DNA of 64,000 nucleotides from Pseudomonas fluorescens (GTDB lineage Bacteria; Pseudomonadota; Gammaproteobacteria; Pseudomonadales; Pseudomonadaceae). The translations under genes were made by a program, and so were the position numbers. The notes under the pieces are model-generated. The model had not been told where the DNA came from. It did not search any database and saw only the letters and a list, made by a program, of their open reading frames with translations. Positions within the stretch are counted from its first letter, which is position 1; each line of letters starts with the position of its first letter. Shown here piece after piece: positions 51,425 to 60,691 of the stretch. The stretch covers positions 3,216,501 through 3,280,500 of the forward strand of contig NZ_CP012831.1 in NCBI RefSeq assembly GCF_001307275.1, written 5' to 3'.

Positions 51425-52417
51425 TTACTCCCCTGCCTTTTGCGGATTCAACCAACCCCGAACCCGACGAAACAACTGCTCCTGCTCCGCCGACGGGTTC
51501 GGCAGGGCCTTGAGGGACACTTGGCTGAAGGTCGAACCTTTCAAGCGTTTGCTCGCCTGCAAGCGCTCCAGCGCCGCGTTGCGATCCAGCGGTTTGTCCA
51601 TGTAGAAAATATCGGCGGTCGCCAGTTTCAAGGTCGGGGTCAGTTCGGCCAGGCCGGGTTTGGCAGTGACCGGCGTCTGCGCAGCCACCATCACGAAGCG
51701 TTCGACTTGCGAGGGTTGCTTTTCACTCAAGTAACGCGCGGCCCAATAGGCGCCGGTGCCATGGCCCAGTAGCACGATACGGCGTGCGCTTTGCTGTTCG
51801 GCGTAGGCCAGCGCCGCATCGATGCGGGCGAAGATGCGCTCGGCGTCGGCCTTGGCGTGCTCTTCATCGGTTTGCGCAACGAGCGGATCCACCGCATCGG
51901 CTTCGCCGCCGGCGACCTGTTCGATCGGCGCCGAAGTGGTCGCGTCCGGTGCCGCGGCAGCGGTGTCGGCCGGTTTGGTCTCGGGCGCAGCTTCCTCCAC
52001 GCGAGGAGCAATGACGTCGCTTTGCAGGTCCGGCAGGGTGATACTCAGGCTGCTCCATTCGACATCGGGCAACTTTTTGCGTAATGGGCCGACGACTTGA
52101 GGCCAGTCAGCGGTTTCGCCGGCACCGGGGATGATGATGACCGCGCCTCTGGGGTCACTGGTATTGGCCGGTTTCCACAGTGCGAGGAAGGTGTCGCTGC
52201 CGGTCTGCAACTGTTGCTGTTCCTGGGGCGGGACTGTTCGTCCAAGTGCAGCCGCTTCTTCCTGGCTACGCTCGAGCAAAGGCTGGCGCTCGACAGGTTT
52301 TTCCCCGGCGGGTTGCTCGGCGGCGGGGGCCGTTTCGCTGGCCTGGACAGAAAAGGCACTTGGCAGGATCAGCGATAGGCACAATGCTGGCAACGCCAGG
52401 CGATAAACAGAGGGCAT
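51425..52417 (-). CDS. DUF3530-like alpha/beta-hydrolase-fold exported protein
   Basis: The product (330 residues from the chosen start) has a signal peptide, MPSVYRLALPALCLSLIL..., and then an alpha/beta-hydrolase-like region with IIIPGAGETADWP and a VLLGHGTGAYWAA nucleophile-elbow-like segment in which the usual GxSxG serine is a threonine (GHGTGA). This fits the DUF3530 family. A long A/E/P-rich linker lies around residues 150-190. I use the internal ATG at 52417 because GGA precedes it. It is divergent from agtS, and function is unknown. Confidence 0.8.
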   Translation of the reverse strand: MPSVYRLALPALCLSLILPSAFSVQASETAPAAEQPAGEKPVERQPLLERSQEEAAALGRTVPPQEQQQLQTGSDTFLALWKPANTSDPRGAVIIIPGAGETADWPQVVGPLRKKLPDVEWSSLSITLPDLQSDVIAPRVEEAAPETKPADTAAAAPDATTSAPIEQVAGGEADAVDPLVAQTDEEHAKADAERIFARIDAALAYAEQQSARRIVLLGHGTGAYWAARYLSEKQPSQVERFVMVAAQTPVTAKPGLAELTPTLKLATADIFYMDKPLDRNAALERLQASKRLKGSTFSQVSLKALPNPSAEQEQLFRRVRGWLNPQKAGE

Positions 52418-52491
52418 CGGATATTCCATGACCAGAAGTATTTCCGGCAGCCTAATGGGTTGGTCAGTATTTGTCAGTGCATGAGACTTCA

Positions 52492-54888
52492 ATGATGCGT
52501 TTTTGCTGCCTGTGGGTTATCGGCTGTTTATGGCTTCCCTTGATGGCGTGGGCCGCGCCCGCGCCGTCGGCGCCTGGGGTGCAATTGAATGCAGGGCAGC
52601 GCCAATGGCTGGTGCAACATCCGCAGTGGCGGGTCGGCCTGGTCTTGCAGGCGCCCTATGCGCAATACGACCGGCGCTTGCAGCGTTTGTCCGGCACCAA
52701 TGTCGAGTTGATGCAATGGCTGGGCAAGGCGCTGAACGTCGAGCTGACCTGGCGCAACTTCCAGGACGTGGCGCAACTGGAAGCGGCATTGCGTGCCGGC
52801 GAGGTGGACATCGCTCCGGGCCTGACCCAATCCCCAGGCGGGCTCAAGCTCTGGCAGTTTTCCGATCCCTACATGCGCGTGCCGCAATTGATCGTCGGTG
52901 CGCAGAAAGGCGCCGAGGGGGTGGAGTTGGAAAAACTCGACGCCCAGGCCCGCGTTGTGGTGCGCATGCCCAGTGCCACGGCCGATTACCTGCGCAGCAA
53001 CTACCCGACGCTGAACCTGCAAGGCGTGCCGATGGAGCGCGAGGCCCTGCAATTGCTGCTGACCCAGCAGGCCCGGTACGCGGTGGTCGACGAGGCGCAA
53101 CTGGGCAGGTTGATGGTCGAACCCGAATTCGCCGAGCTGGCGGTGGTGGGCGACATTGGCCTGCCGCAGTTGCTACGGGTTGCCACACGCCGGGACTGGC
53201 CGGAGCTGGCAGAAATCATCGACAGAGGGTTGCAGGCAATCCCGGCCAAGGAGCTGGAGCAACTGCACAGTCGTTGGCTCAAGCCAAAATACCCGCGCCT
53301 GACCGAGACCCCGGGTTTCTGGCAGAACCTGACCCTGTTGATCCTGGCCCTGCTGCTCAGCAGCGTTGCCATCGTGTTCTGGCAGCGCCGCCAGCAACGT
53401 GGACTGGAGCGCCGCCTGCGTGCCGCGAGGGAAGACATCGCCCAGCGTGCAGCCAGCGAAGAAGCCTTGCGCCTGACCCAGTTCTCCATCGATCAAAGCA
53501 CGGTCGGCATCCTGTGGGTCAATTGGGACAGCCACGTGCGTTATGCCAACCGAGCGGCCGAAACCATGCTCGGCTACGCCTCGGGCGCCATCATCGAACG
53601 GCCCTTGATCGACTTCGAGCCGGGCTTGCACATGGATCGCTGGTTGAATCTGTGGAAGCGCGCCCGGGCCAGTGAAGAGGGGCCGCTGAGCTTCGAAACC
53701 GAGTGCGTGCGAGCCGATGGCAGCATTCTGCCGACCGACGTTTCCCTGAGTTTCCTGCGTTTTCGCGACGCCGAATACCTGGTGGTCTACCTCAATGATG
53801 TGACCGAGCGCCGACGTGCGCTGGCGGCGTTGCGCGAAAGCGAGGCGCGGCTGCAAGGCATCGCCGCCAACGTGCCGGGCCTGGTCTTTCGCCTGGAGCG
53901 GGCGCCGGTGACCGGCCAGATCGACTTTGCCTACATCAGCGAAGGCAGCGAAAGCCTGGTGGGCTATTCCCCTGCAACCCTGGCCCGCAGCGACACCGGG
54001 CTGCGCAGTCTGGTGCATCCGCAGGACAAGGCCGATTATCACCGCACCCAGGACCAGGCGCTGGATACCGACAGCGACTGGTCATGGCAGGGCCGTATCC
54101 TGACCCGCGAAGGCCAGGAGCGTTGGGCCGAGATCAAGGCGATCACTCGGCGTCTCGAAGATGGCGCCTATGTCTGGGACGGTATCGTCTGGGACATCAC
54201 CGACAGCAAGCGCATCGAACTGGAGTTGGCCAGTTCCCGGGAGCAGTTGCGCGAGTTGTCGGCGCACCTGGAAAGCGTGCGGGAAGAGGAAAAAGCGCGG
54301 ATTGCCCGGGAGGTCCACGACGAGCTGGGCCAGATGCTGACGGTGTTGAAGCTTGAAACTTCCATGTGCGAATTGGCTTACGCGCAGCTCGACCCGGGCC
54401 TGCATGAGCGGCTTAACAGCATGAAGCGCCTGATTGCTCAGCTGTTCCAGCTGGTGCGGGATGTGGCGACGGCGTTGCGCCCGCCAATTCTGGATGCCGG
54501 CATCGCTTCGGCCATCGAATGGCAGGCCCGGCGCTTCGAGGCGCGAACGCAGATTCCTTGCCTGGTGCAGGTGCCGGACAACCTGCCACCCCTGAGCGAC
54601 GCCAAGGCCATCGGCCTGTTTCGGATTCTCCAGGAGGCGCTGACCAACGTGATGCGCCATGCCCAGGCGCATACTGTGGAGTTGACGCTGGTTCAGCAAG
54701 GCGCTGATTTATGTCTGACCGTCAGCGACGACGGTGTAGGATTTATTGCCGATACGAGCCGGCCAACGTCCTTTGGCCTGGTCGGCATGCGTGAACGGGT
54801 GTTGATCATGGGCGGAGAGTTGACCCTGGACAGTGAGCCGGGGGAGGGCACCACCCTGTCGGTGCGGGTGCCGTTGAATGAGGCCTGA
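52492..54888 (+). CDS. agtS: AgtS-like sensor histidine kinase
   Basis: The 798-residue protein has a signal/anchor start, a periplasmic solute-binding type 3 domain (about 35-265), a membrane helix (277-297), two PAS domains (325-575), a HisKA_3 dimerisation domain with the phosphoacceptor H609 in REVHDELGQ, and an ATPase domain with FRILQEALTNVMRHA and DDGVGF. This is the NarL-type kinase architecture of P. aeruginosa AgtS (PA0600), which responds to 4-aminobutyrate and 5-aminovalerate. I take the start at 52492; ribosome binding site is weak. Confidence 0.9.
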   Translation: MMRFCCLWVIGCLWLPLMAWAAPAPSAPGVQLNAGQRQWLVQHPQWRVGLVLQAPYAQYDRRLQRLSGTNVELMQWLGKALNVELTWRNFQDVAQLEAALRAGEVDIAPGLTQSPGGLKLWQFSDPYMRVPQLIVGAQKGAEGVELEKLDAQARVVVRMPSATADYLRSNYPTLNLQGVPMEREALQLLLTQQARYAVVDEAQLGRLMVEPEFAELAVVGDIGLPQLLRVATRRDWPELAEIIDRGLQAIPAKELEQLHSRWLKPKYPRLTETPGFWQNLTLLILALLLSSVAIVFWQRRQQRGLERRLRAAREDIAQRAASEEALRLTQFSIDQSTVGILWVNWDSHVRYANRAAETMLGYASGAIIERPLIDFEPGLHMDRWLNLWKRARASEEGPLSFETECVRADGSILPTDVSLSFLRFRDAEYLVVYLNDVTERRRALAALRESEARLQGIAANVPGLVFRLERAPVTGQIDFAYISEGSESLVGYSPATLARSDTGLRSLVHPQDKADYHRTQDQALDTDSDWSWQGRILTREGQERWAEIKAITRRLEDGAYVWDGIVWDITDSKRIELELASSREQLRELSAHLESVREEEKARIAREVHDELGQMLTVLKLETSMCELAYAQLDPGLHERLNSMKRLIAQLFQLVRDVATALRPPILDAGIASAIEWQARRFEARTQIPCLVQVPDNLPPLSDAKAIGLFRILQEALTNVMRHAQAHTVELTLVQQGADLCLTVSDDGVGFIADTSRPTSFGLVGMRERVLIMGGELTLDSEPGEGTTLSVRVPLNEA

Positions 54889-54914
54889 TGGTTTGGATTG
54901 CCTGGGCTGACGCT

Positions 54915-54985
54915 ATCGCGAGCAAGCTCGCTCCCACATCGATTGAGGTGTACACACACCGTGTGGGAGCGAACTGGCTCGCGAT
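54915..54985. repeat. REP doublet (REPIN), copy 6, between agtS and agtR
   Basis: ATCGCGAGCAAGCTCGCTCC and an inverted arm that is changed in the middle (GAGCGAACTGGCTC). Orientation CGCGAT outside. Confidence 0.92.
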
Positions 54986-55009
54986 GAGATCCTGAATCTG
55001 GAGAGTAAT

Positions 55010-55639
55010 GTGATCCGTGTACTGGTAGCCGAAGACCACACCATCGTCCGCGAAGGCATCAAGCAGTTGATCGGCCTGGCCAAGGATCTGCTGGTGGTGG
55101 GGGAGGCGAGCAATGGCGAACAGTTGCTCGAAACCCTGCGCCAGGTGCCCTGCGAAGTGGTGCTGCTGGATATCTCCATGCCGGGTGTCAACGGCCTGGA
55201 AGCGATCCCGCGGATCCGTGCGTTGAACAATCCGCCGGCCATCCTGGTGCTGTCGATGCATGACGAGGCACAAATGGCCGCCCGTGCCCTGAAGGTCGGC
55301 GCCGCGGGTTACGCAACCAAGGACAGCGACCCGGCCTTGCTGCTCATGGCGATTCGCAAGGTCGCGGCGGGCGGGCGCTACATCGACCCGGACCTGGCCG
55401 ACCGCATGGTCTTCGAAGTCGGCCTGACGGACACGCGACCGCTGCACTCGCTGCTGTCCGAGCGTGAATTCTCGGTCTTCGAACGCCTGGCCCAGGGCGC
55501 CAACGTCAACGACATCGCCCAGCAACTGGCCCTGAGCAGCAAGACCATCAGCACCCACAAGGCGCGGCTGATGCAGAAACTCAACATCACCTCATTGGCC
55601 GAGTTGGTGAAATATGCGATGGAGCACAAGTTGCTCTGA
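55010..55639 (+). CDS. agtR: AgtR-like response regulator (NarL/LuxR type)
   Basis: The 209-residue protein has a receiver domain with the phosphoacceptor D54 (VLLDISMPG) and a C-terminal LuxR-type helix-turn-helix (NDIAQQLALSSKTISTHK). It starts with GTG at 55010, with GGAGAG about six bases upstream. It is the partner of the kinase encoded upstream and, by analogy to P. aeruginosa, should activate the agtABCD transporter genes downstream. Confidence 0.95.
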   Translation: MIRVLVAEDHTIVREGIKQLIGLAKDLLVVGEASNGEQLLETLRQVPCEVVLLDISMPGVNGLEAIPRIRALNNPPAILVLSMHDEAQMAARALKVGAAGYATKDSDPALLLMAIRKVAAGGRYIDPDLADRMVFEVGLTDTRPLHSLLSEREFSVFERLAQGANVNDIAQQLALSSKTISTHKARLMQKLNITSLAELVKYAMEHKLL

Positions 55640-55656
55640 GCCCCGCAATTTCCACT

Positions 55657-55746
55657 TGTGGGAGCGAGCTTGCTCGCGATGGCGGCGGCACATTCAATAT
55701 TGATGTCGGCTGACACTCCGCTATCGCGAGCAAGCTCGCCCCCACA
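55657..55746. repeat. REP doublet (REPIN), copy 7
   Basis: TGTGGGAGCGAGCTTGCTCG and inverted partner (one base changed in the right arm, GCCCCCACA) directly after agtR; orientation GTGGGAGC outside. Confidence 0.94.
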
Positions 55747-55859
55747 GGGTTTTGTGTTGGCATATCCATTTGCGACACACCCCGACAGCGCTTTTTGCCC
55801 TTACTTGCAGCTTGGCGCTTGAAACGCGCCGCCGCACTTACCCAATCCCGCCATCCTTG

Positions 55860-55873
55860 TAGGGCGATCCCTA
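55860..55873. promoter_or_regulatory. Candidate operator before agtA
   Basis: TAGGG-CGAT-CCCTA is a perfect dyad 113 bases upstream of the agtA start. It is a plausible binding site for a NarL-type regulator such as AgtR, but I know of no experimental match. Confidence 0.35.
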
Positions 55874-55985
55874 CCCCGACTCTTCCATCCGGCTGAGGCG
55901 ATTCTCTCCTGCGCCCCGATTTGCGCGGACCCCAGGGTCCACTAGGCTTGATTCACAAGCAGTCATCAAAACAAAAGGTGCGGGT

Positions 55986-57110
55986 ATGAGCCAGGTCGAT
56001 TCAAGCGCGGGGGCCAGCGATGTGCTGGTCAGCTTTCGTGGTGTGCAGAAGAGCTACGACGGCGAGAACCTGATCGTCAAAGACCTCAACCTGGACATTC
56101 GCAAAGGCGAATTCCTGACCCTGCTCGGGCCTTCCGGCTCCGGCAAGACCACCAGCCTGATGATGCTCGCCGGGTTTGAAACCCCAACCGCCGGCGAGAT
56201 CCTGCTGGCCGGGCGTTCGATCAACAATGTGCCGCCGCACAAGCGCGACATCGGCATGGTGTTCCAGAACTACGCCTTGTTCCCGCACATGACCGTCGCC
56301 GAGAACCTGGCTTTCCCGTTGACCGTGCGAGGCCTGAACAAGAGCGACGTGAGTGATCGGGTCAAGCGTGTCCTGAGCATGGTCCAGCTGGACAGCTTCG
56401 CCCAACGCTACCCGGCGCAATTGTCCGGCGGCCAGCAACAACGGGTGGCCCTGGCCCGGGCGCTGGTGTTCGAGCCGCAGTTGGTGCTGATGGACGAACC
56501 CCTGGGGGCGCTGGACAAGCAATTGCGTGAACACATGCAGATGGAAATCAAACACCTGCACCAGCGCCTTGGCGTGACCGTGGTCTACGTGACCCACGAC
56601 CAGGGCGAAGCCTTGACCATGTCCGACCGCGTGGCGGTGTTCCACCAGGGTGAAATCCAGCAGATCGCCCCACCGCGCACCCTGTATGAAGAGCCGAAAA
56701 ACACTTTCGTCGCCAACTTCATCGGCGAAAACAACCGTCTCAACGGTCGCCTGCACAGCCACACCGGCGATCGTTGCCTGGTGGAGTTGGCGCGCGGCGA
56801 GAAAGTCGAGGCCCTGGCGGTGAATGTCGGTCAGCCGGGCGAGCCGGTGACCCTGTCGATTCGTCCGGAGCGGGTGAGCCTCAACGGCGTCAGCGAACAA
56901 TGTGTCAACCGCTTCTCAGGGAGGGTGGCGGAATTCATCTATCTGGGCGACCACGTCCGGGTTCGCCTGGAAGTCTGTGGCAAGAACGACTTCTTCGTGA
57001 AGCAACCGATTGCCGAGCTCGATCCCGGGCTCGCCGTCGGCGACGTGGTTCCGCTTGGCTGGCAAGTCGAGCATGTGCGTGCGCTCGATCCCCTTCTAGA
57101 GGCGAATTGA
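55986..57110 (+). CDS. agtA: ABC transporter ATP-binding subunit AgtA
   Basis: The 374-residue protein has Walker A GPSGSGKTT, signature LSGGQQQRVALARAL and Walker B LVLMDEPLGALD, plus a C-terminal TOBE-like regulatory domain. It is the PotA-type ATPase of the transporter for 4-aminobutyrate and 5-aminovalerate (agt). It begins the operon after AAAGGTG and precedes the binding protein by 49 bases. Confidence 0.95.
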   Translation: MSQVDSSAGASDVLVSFRGVQKSYDGENLIVKDLNLDIRKGEFLTLLGPSGSGKTTSLMMLAGFETPTAGEILLAGRSINNVPPHKRDIGMVFQNYALFPHMTVAENLAFPLTVRGLNKSDVSDRVKRVLSMVQLDSFAQRYPAQLSGGQQQRVALARALVFEPQLVLMDEPLGALDKQLREHMQMEIKHLHQRLGVTVVYVTHDQGEALTMSDRVAVFHQGEIQQIAPPRTLYEEPKNTFVANFIGENNRLNGRLHSHTGDRCLVELARGEKVEALAVNVGQPGEPVTLSIRPERVSLNGVSEQCVNRFSGRVAEFIYLGDHVRVRLEVCGKNDFFVKQPIAELDPGLAVGDVVPLGWQVEHVRALDPLLEAN

Positions 57111-57159
57111 TCGCCCCCTGCTGTACCAACACCAACCCTGCACGTGGAGAGAACAATAA

Positions 57160-58203
57160 ATGTTGAGATCCCTGAAGTTCACAGCCCTGACACTGGGCAT
57201 GATGGGTGCGGCAAGCGCGATGGCGGCGGGCCCGGACCTGACCGTGGTGTCTTTCGGCGGGGCGAACAAGGCGGCTCAGGTCAAAGCCTTCTACGCACCG
57301 TGGGAAGCGGCTGGCAACGGCAAGATCGTGGCTGGCGAGTACAACGGCGAAATGGCCAAGGTCAAGGCCATGGTCGATACCAAGAGCGTTTCCTGGGACC
57401 TGGTGGAAGTCGAGTCTCCGGAATTGTCCCGTGGTTGTGACGAAGACATGTTCGAGCAACTGGACCCGGCCCTGTTCGGCAAGACCGAAGACTACGTCAA
57501 GGGCGCCATCCAGCCTTGCGGCGTAGGTTTCTTCGTGTGGTCGACCGTGTTGGCCTACAACGCCGACAAACTCAAGACCGCGCCGACCAGTTGGGCAGAC
57601 TTCTGGGACACCAAGCAATTCCCGGGCAAGCGCGGCCTGCGCAAAGGCGCCAAGTACACCCTGGAATTCGCCTTGATGGCCGACGGCGTAGCGCCGAAAG
57701 ACGTCTACAAAGTGCTGGCCGGCAAAGATGGCCAGGACCGTGCGTTCAAGAAGCTCGACGAGCTCAAGCCGAATATCCAGTGGTGGGAAGCCGGCGCCCA
57801 GCCGCCGCAATACCTGGCTTCCGGTGACGTGGTCATGAGCTCGGCCTACAACGGCCGGATCGCTGCGGTACAGAAAGAAAGCAACCTGAAAGTGGTGTGG
57901 AACGGCGGTATCTACGACTTCGACGCCTGGGCCATCCCGCGCGGCCTGGACAAGACTCGCGCCGAAGCGGCGAAGAAATTCATCGCCTTCTCGGTCGCAC
58001 CGCAGCAGCAGAAGACCTACTCGGAAAACATCGCCTACGGCCCGGCCAATACCCAGGCTGTGCCGTTGCTGGCCAAGGATGTCCTCAAAGACATGCCGAC
58101 CACCCCGGAAAACATCGCCAACCAGGTGCAGATCGACGTCAGCTTCTGGGCTGACAACGGTGAGCAACTGGAGCAGCGCTTCAACTCCTGGGCGGCCAAG
58201 TAA
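57160..58203 (+). CDS. agtB: Periplasmic substrate-binding protein AgtB
   Basis: The 347-residue protein has a signal peptide (MLRSLKFTALTLGMMGAASAMAA) and a PotD/SBP type 1 fold with TVVSFGGANKAAQVKAFYAP at the mature start. In the related P. aeruginosa system it binds 4-aminobutyrate or 5-aminovalerate. The start follows GGAGAG. A REP doublet lies between it and agtC. Confidence 0.93.
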   Translation: MLRSLKFTALTLGMMGAASAMAAGPDLTVVSFGGANKAAQVKAFYAPWEAAGNGKIVAGEYNGEMAKVKAMVDTKSVSWDLVEVESPELSRGCDEDMFEQLDPALFGKTEDYVKGAIQPCGVGFFVWSTVLAYNADKLKTAPTSWADFWDTKQFPGKRGLRKGAKYTLEFALMADGVAPKDVYKVLAGKDGQDRAFKKLDELKPNIQWWEAGAQPPQYLASGDVVMSSAYNGRIAAVQKESNLKVVWNGGIYDFDAWAIPRGLDKTRAEAAKKFIAFSVAPQQQKTYSENIAYGPANTQAVPLLAKDVLKDMPTTPENIANQVQIDVSFWADNGEQLEQRFNSWAAK

Positions 58204-58232
58204 CCCGACGCTCTGAAGCTGGATGAAATCCA

Positions 58233-58321
58233 TGTGGGAGCGAGCTTGCTCGCGATAGCGGTTTGTCAGACACATCAATGTTGAATGTGCCGTAGCCATC
58301 GCGAGCAAGCTCGCTCCCACA
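58233..58321. repeat. REP doublet (REPIN), copy 8, inside the agt operon
   Basis: TGTGGGAGCGAGCTTGCTCG and partner between agtB and agtC. The stem-loop could cut down agtCD expression relative to the abundant binding protein, or protect upstream mRNA. Confidence 0.95.
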
Positions 58322-58404
58322 GGTTTTTGCTCCAAGCGGGTGTTTCAAAAGAACAGAGGCGGCCCGCCGCCCCTGTAACGATAAAAAGATTTGCGGAGTT
58401 CGCC

Positions 58405-59652
58405 ATGGCCATCGCCGTTCCACTGAACGCGGGCACCAGCCCCACCCTCAAGCAACGGCTCAAGCGCGCCGAGCGGGTCAACCGCTGGAAGGCCCAGGCC
58501 TTGATCGCGCCGCTGGTGCTGTTTCTGTTGCTGGTGTTCCTGGTGCCGATCGTGGCACTGCTGTTCAAAAGCGTCAGCAACCCGGAAGTGGTGGGCGCCA
58601 TGCCTCGCACGGTCGCTGCCGTCGCGGCCTGGGACGGACGCGGTTTGCCGGGCGAGCCGGTGTACAAGGCTGCCAGTGAAGACCTGGCCGAAGCCCGCAA
58701 GAATCAGACCCTGGGTGACTTGTCCAAGCGCCTGAACATGGAACTGGCCGGCTATCGCAGCCTGCTGACCAAGACTGCTCGGGCGTTGCCGTTTGCCACC
58801 GAGCCGGCTTCCTATAAAGAAGCCATGGAGAACCTCGATGAGCGTTGGGGCGACCCGGCGTACTGGCAGGTGGTCCGCCGCAACACCAGCAACGTCACCC
58901 CGTACTACCTGCTGGCGGCCGTCGACCACCGCATCGATGACCTGGGGGAACTGGCCCCGGCGACTCCCGACCAGGCGATTTACCTGGATATTTTCACCCG
59001 CACGTTCTGGATGGGCCTGGTCATCACCGCGATCTGCCTGGTGCTGGCCTATCCGCTGGCCTACCTGCTGGCGAACCTGCCGTCGCGCCAAAGCAACCTG
59101 TTGATGATCCTCGTGTTGCTACCGTTCTGGACCTCGATCCTGGTGCGCGTCGCCGCGTGGATCGTGCTGCTGCAGTCGGGCGGCCTGATCAACAGTGGCC
59201 TGATGGCCATGGGCATCATCGATAAGCCCCTGGAGCTGGTGTTCAACCGCACCGGTGTCTACATCTCCATGGTCCATATCCTGCTGCCGTTCATGATCCT
59301 GCCGATCTACAGCGTGATGAAGGGCATCTCGCCCACCTACATGCGGGCGGCGATTTCCCTGGGCTGCCATCCGTTCGCCAGTTTCTGGCGGGTGTATTTC
59401 CCGCAGACCTATGCCGGTGTCGGCGCCGGTTGCCTGTTGGTGTTCATCCTTGCCATCGGCTACTACATCACGCCGGCGCTGCTGGGCAGCCCGAACGACC
59501 AGATGGTCAGCTATTTCGTCGCGTTCTACACCAACACCAGTATCAACTGGGGCATGGCCACGGCGCTCGGCGGGCTGCTGTTGCTGGCGACCGTCGTGCT
59601 TTACCTGATTTACAACCGGCTGGTGGGCGCCAGTCGCCTGCGCCTGAGCTAA
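58405..59652 (+). CDS. agtC: ABC transporter permease AgtC
   Basis: The 415-residue permease starts MAIAVPLNAGTSPTLK at an ATG preceded by GCGGAG. The first membrane segment (about 35-55) is followed by a large periplasmic insertion (about residues 60-190) before the usual five-helix PotB-type module, which carries an EAA-like loop (ISLGCHPFASFWRVYFPQT). I reject the 40 extra upstream codons, which are REP sequence. Confidence 0.94.
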   Translation: MAIAVPLNAGTSPTLKQRLKRAERVNRWKAQALIAPLVLFLLLVFLVPIVALLFKSVSNPEVVGAMPRTVAAVAAWDGRGLPGEPVYKAASEDLAEARKNQTLGDLSKRLNMELAGYRSLLTKTARALPFATEPASYKEAMENLDERWGDPAYWQVVRRNTSNVTPYYLLAAVDHRIDDLGELAPATPDQAIYLDIFTRTFWMGLVITAICLVLAYPLAYLLANLPSRQSNLLMILVLLPFWTSILVRVAAWIVLLQSGGLINSGLMAMGIIDKPLELVFNRTGVYISMVHILLPFMILPIYSVMKGISPTYMRAAISLGCHPFASFWRVYFPQTYAGVGAGCLLVFILAIGYYITPALLGSPNDQMVSYFVAFYTNTSINWGMATALGGLLLLATVVLYLIYNRLVGASRLRLS

Positions 59653-59664
59653 GGGGAGATCGAA

Positions 59665-60489
59665 ATGCTGAGTCCTTACATGTCTCCCGTCGAACGGGTG
59701 TGGTTCTACACCTTGCGCACGCTCTGCGGGCTGATCCTGTTGTTCCTGATCCTGCCGGTGCTGGTGATCATTCCGCTGTCGTTCAACTCCGGCAGTTTCC
59801 TGGTGTACCCGCTGCAAGGCTTCTCGCTGCAGTGGTACCACGATTTCTTCGCCTCGGCCGAATGGATGCGGGCGCTGAAAAACAGCATCATCGTGGCCCC
59901 GGCGGCGACGTTGCTGGCGATGATCTTTGGCACACTGGCGGCCATCGGCCTGACCCGCGGTGACTTCCCGGGCAAGGCGCTGGTGATGGCCCTGGTGATT
60001 TCGCCCATGGTGGTGCCGGTGGTGATCATCGGCGTGGCCAGCTATCTGTTCTTCGCACCGCTCGGGATGGGCAACAGTTTCCTCTCGCTGATCGTGGTCC
60101 ACGCCGTGCTGGGGGTACCGTTCGTCATCATCACGGTGTCGGCGACCTTGCAGGGGTTCAATCACAACCTGGTCCGCGCCGCCGCCAGCCTCGGGGCTTC
60201 GCCACTGACGGCGTTTCGTCGGGTGACCCTGCCGTTGATCGCCCCGGGCGTGATCTCCGGCGCCCTGTTCGCCTTCGCGACGTCGTTCGATGAAGTGGTG
60301 GTGACCCTGTTCCTGGCCGGCCCCGAGCAGGCAACGTTGCCACGGCAGATGTTCAGCGGCATCCGCGAAAACCTCAGCCCCACCATCGCCGCGGCGGCGA
60401 CGCTGCTGATTGCCTTCTCGGTGATCCTGCTGCTGACCCTGGAGTGGTTGCGTGGGCGTAGCGAGAAGTTGCGCACGGCCCAGGTCTGA
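59665..60489 (+). CDS. agtD: ABC transporter permease AgtD
   Basis: The 274-residue PotC-type permease has about six hydrophobic segments and the EAA-like loop AAASLGASPLTAFRRVTLPL. It ends the agtABCD operon, 12 bases after agtC. A REP doublet follows its stop. Confidence 0.95.
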   Translation: MLSPYMSPVERVWFYTLRTLCGLILLFLILPVLVIIPLSFNSGSFLVYPLQGFSLQWYHDFFASAEWMRALKNSIIVAPAATLLAMIFGTLAAIGLTRGDFPGKALVMALVISPMVVPVVIIGVASYLFFAPLGMGNSFLSLIVVHAVLGVPFVIITVSATLQGFNHNLVRAAASLGASPLTAFRRVTLPLIAPGVISGALFAFATSFDEVVVTLFLAGPEQATLPRQMFSGIRENLSPTIAAAATLLIAFSVILLLTLEWLRGRSEKLRTAQV

Positions 60490-60507
60490 AGGTCAGCGTT
60501 GTCCAAA

Positions 60508-60597
60508 TGTGGGAGCGAGCTTGCTCGCGATAGCGGTAGAGCATTCAACATTGATGCTGAATGTCAGTGCGCTATCGCGAGCAAGCTCGCTCCCACA
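60508..60597. repeat. REP doublet (REPIN), copy 9
   Basis: TGTGGGAGCGAGCTTGCTCG and partner after agtD; orientation GTGGGAGC outside. The loop is similar to copies 7 and 8 (CATTCAA-ATTGATG core). Confidence 0.95.
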
Positions 60598-60691
60598 GGG
60601 TTTCTCATTGCATTCATAAGCTGAATGGCAGACAACCCTCAATACCGAGCTATCCTTGTGCCAGCCCATACTCGAATAAGAGGCCGCGCAC

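Larger units (their letters stand above)
55640..55985. other. Control region between agtR and agtA
   Basis: This 346-base region contains REP doublet copy 7, a palindrome at 55860-55873, and the promoter of the agtABCD operon. No gene is seen. Confidence 0.55.

Noticed and set aside
54915..55746. Possible CRISPR-like or other repeat array
   Set aside because: The repeats are inverted pairs (REP doublets) with few copies per site and no regular spacers, so not CRISPR.
55762..55785. Possible sigma-54 promoter before agtA (TTGGCAT ... TTTGC)
   Set aside because: The GG to GC spacing is 11 bases instead of 10, which abolishes sigma-54 recognition; probably chance.
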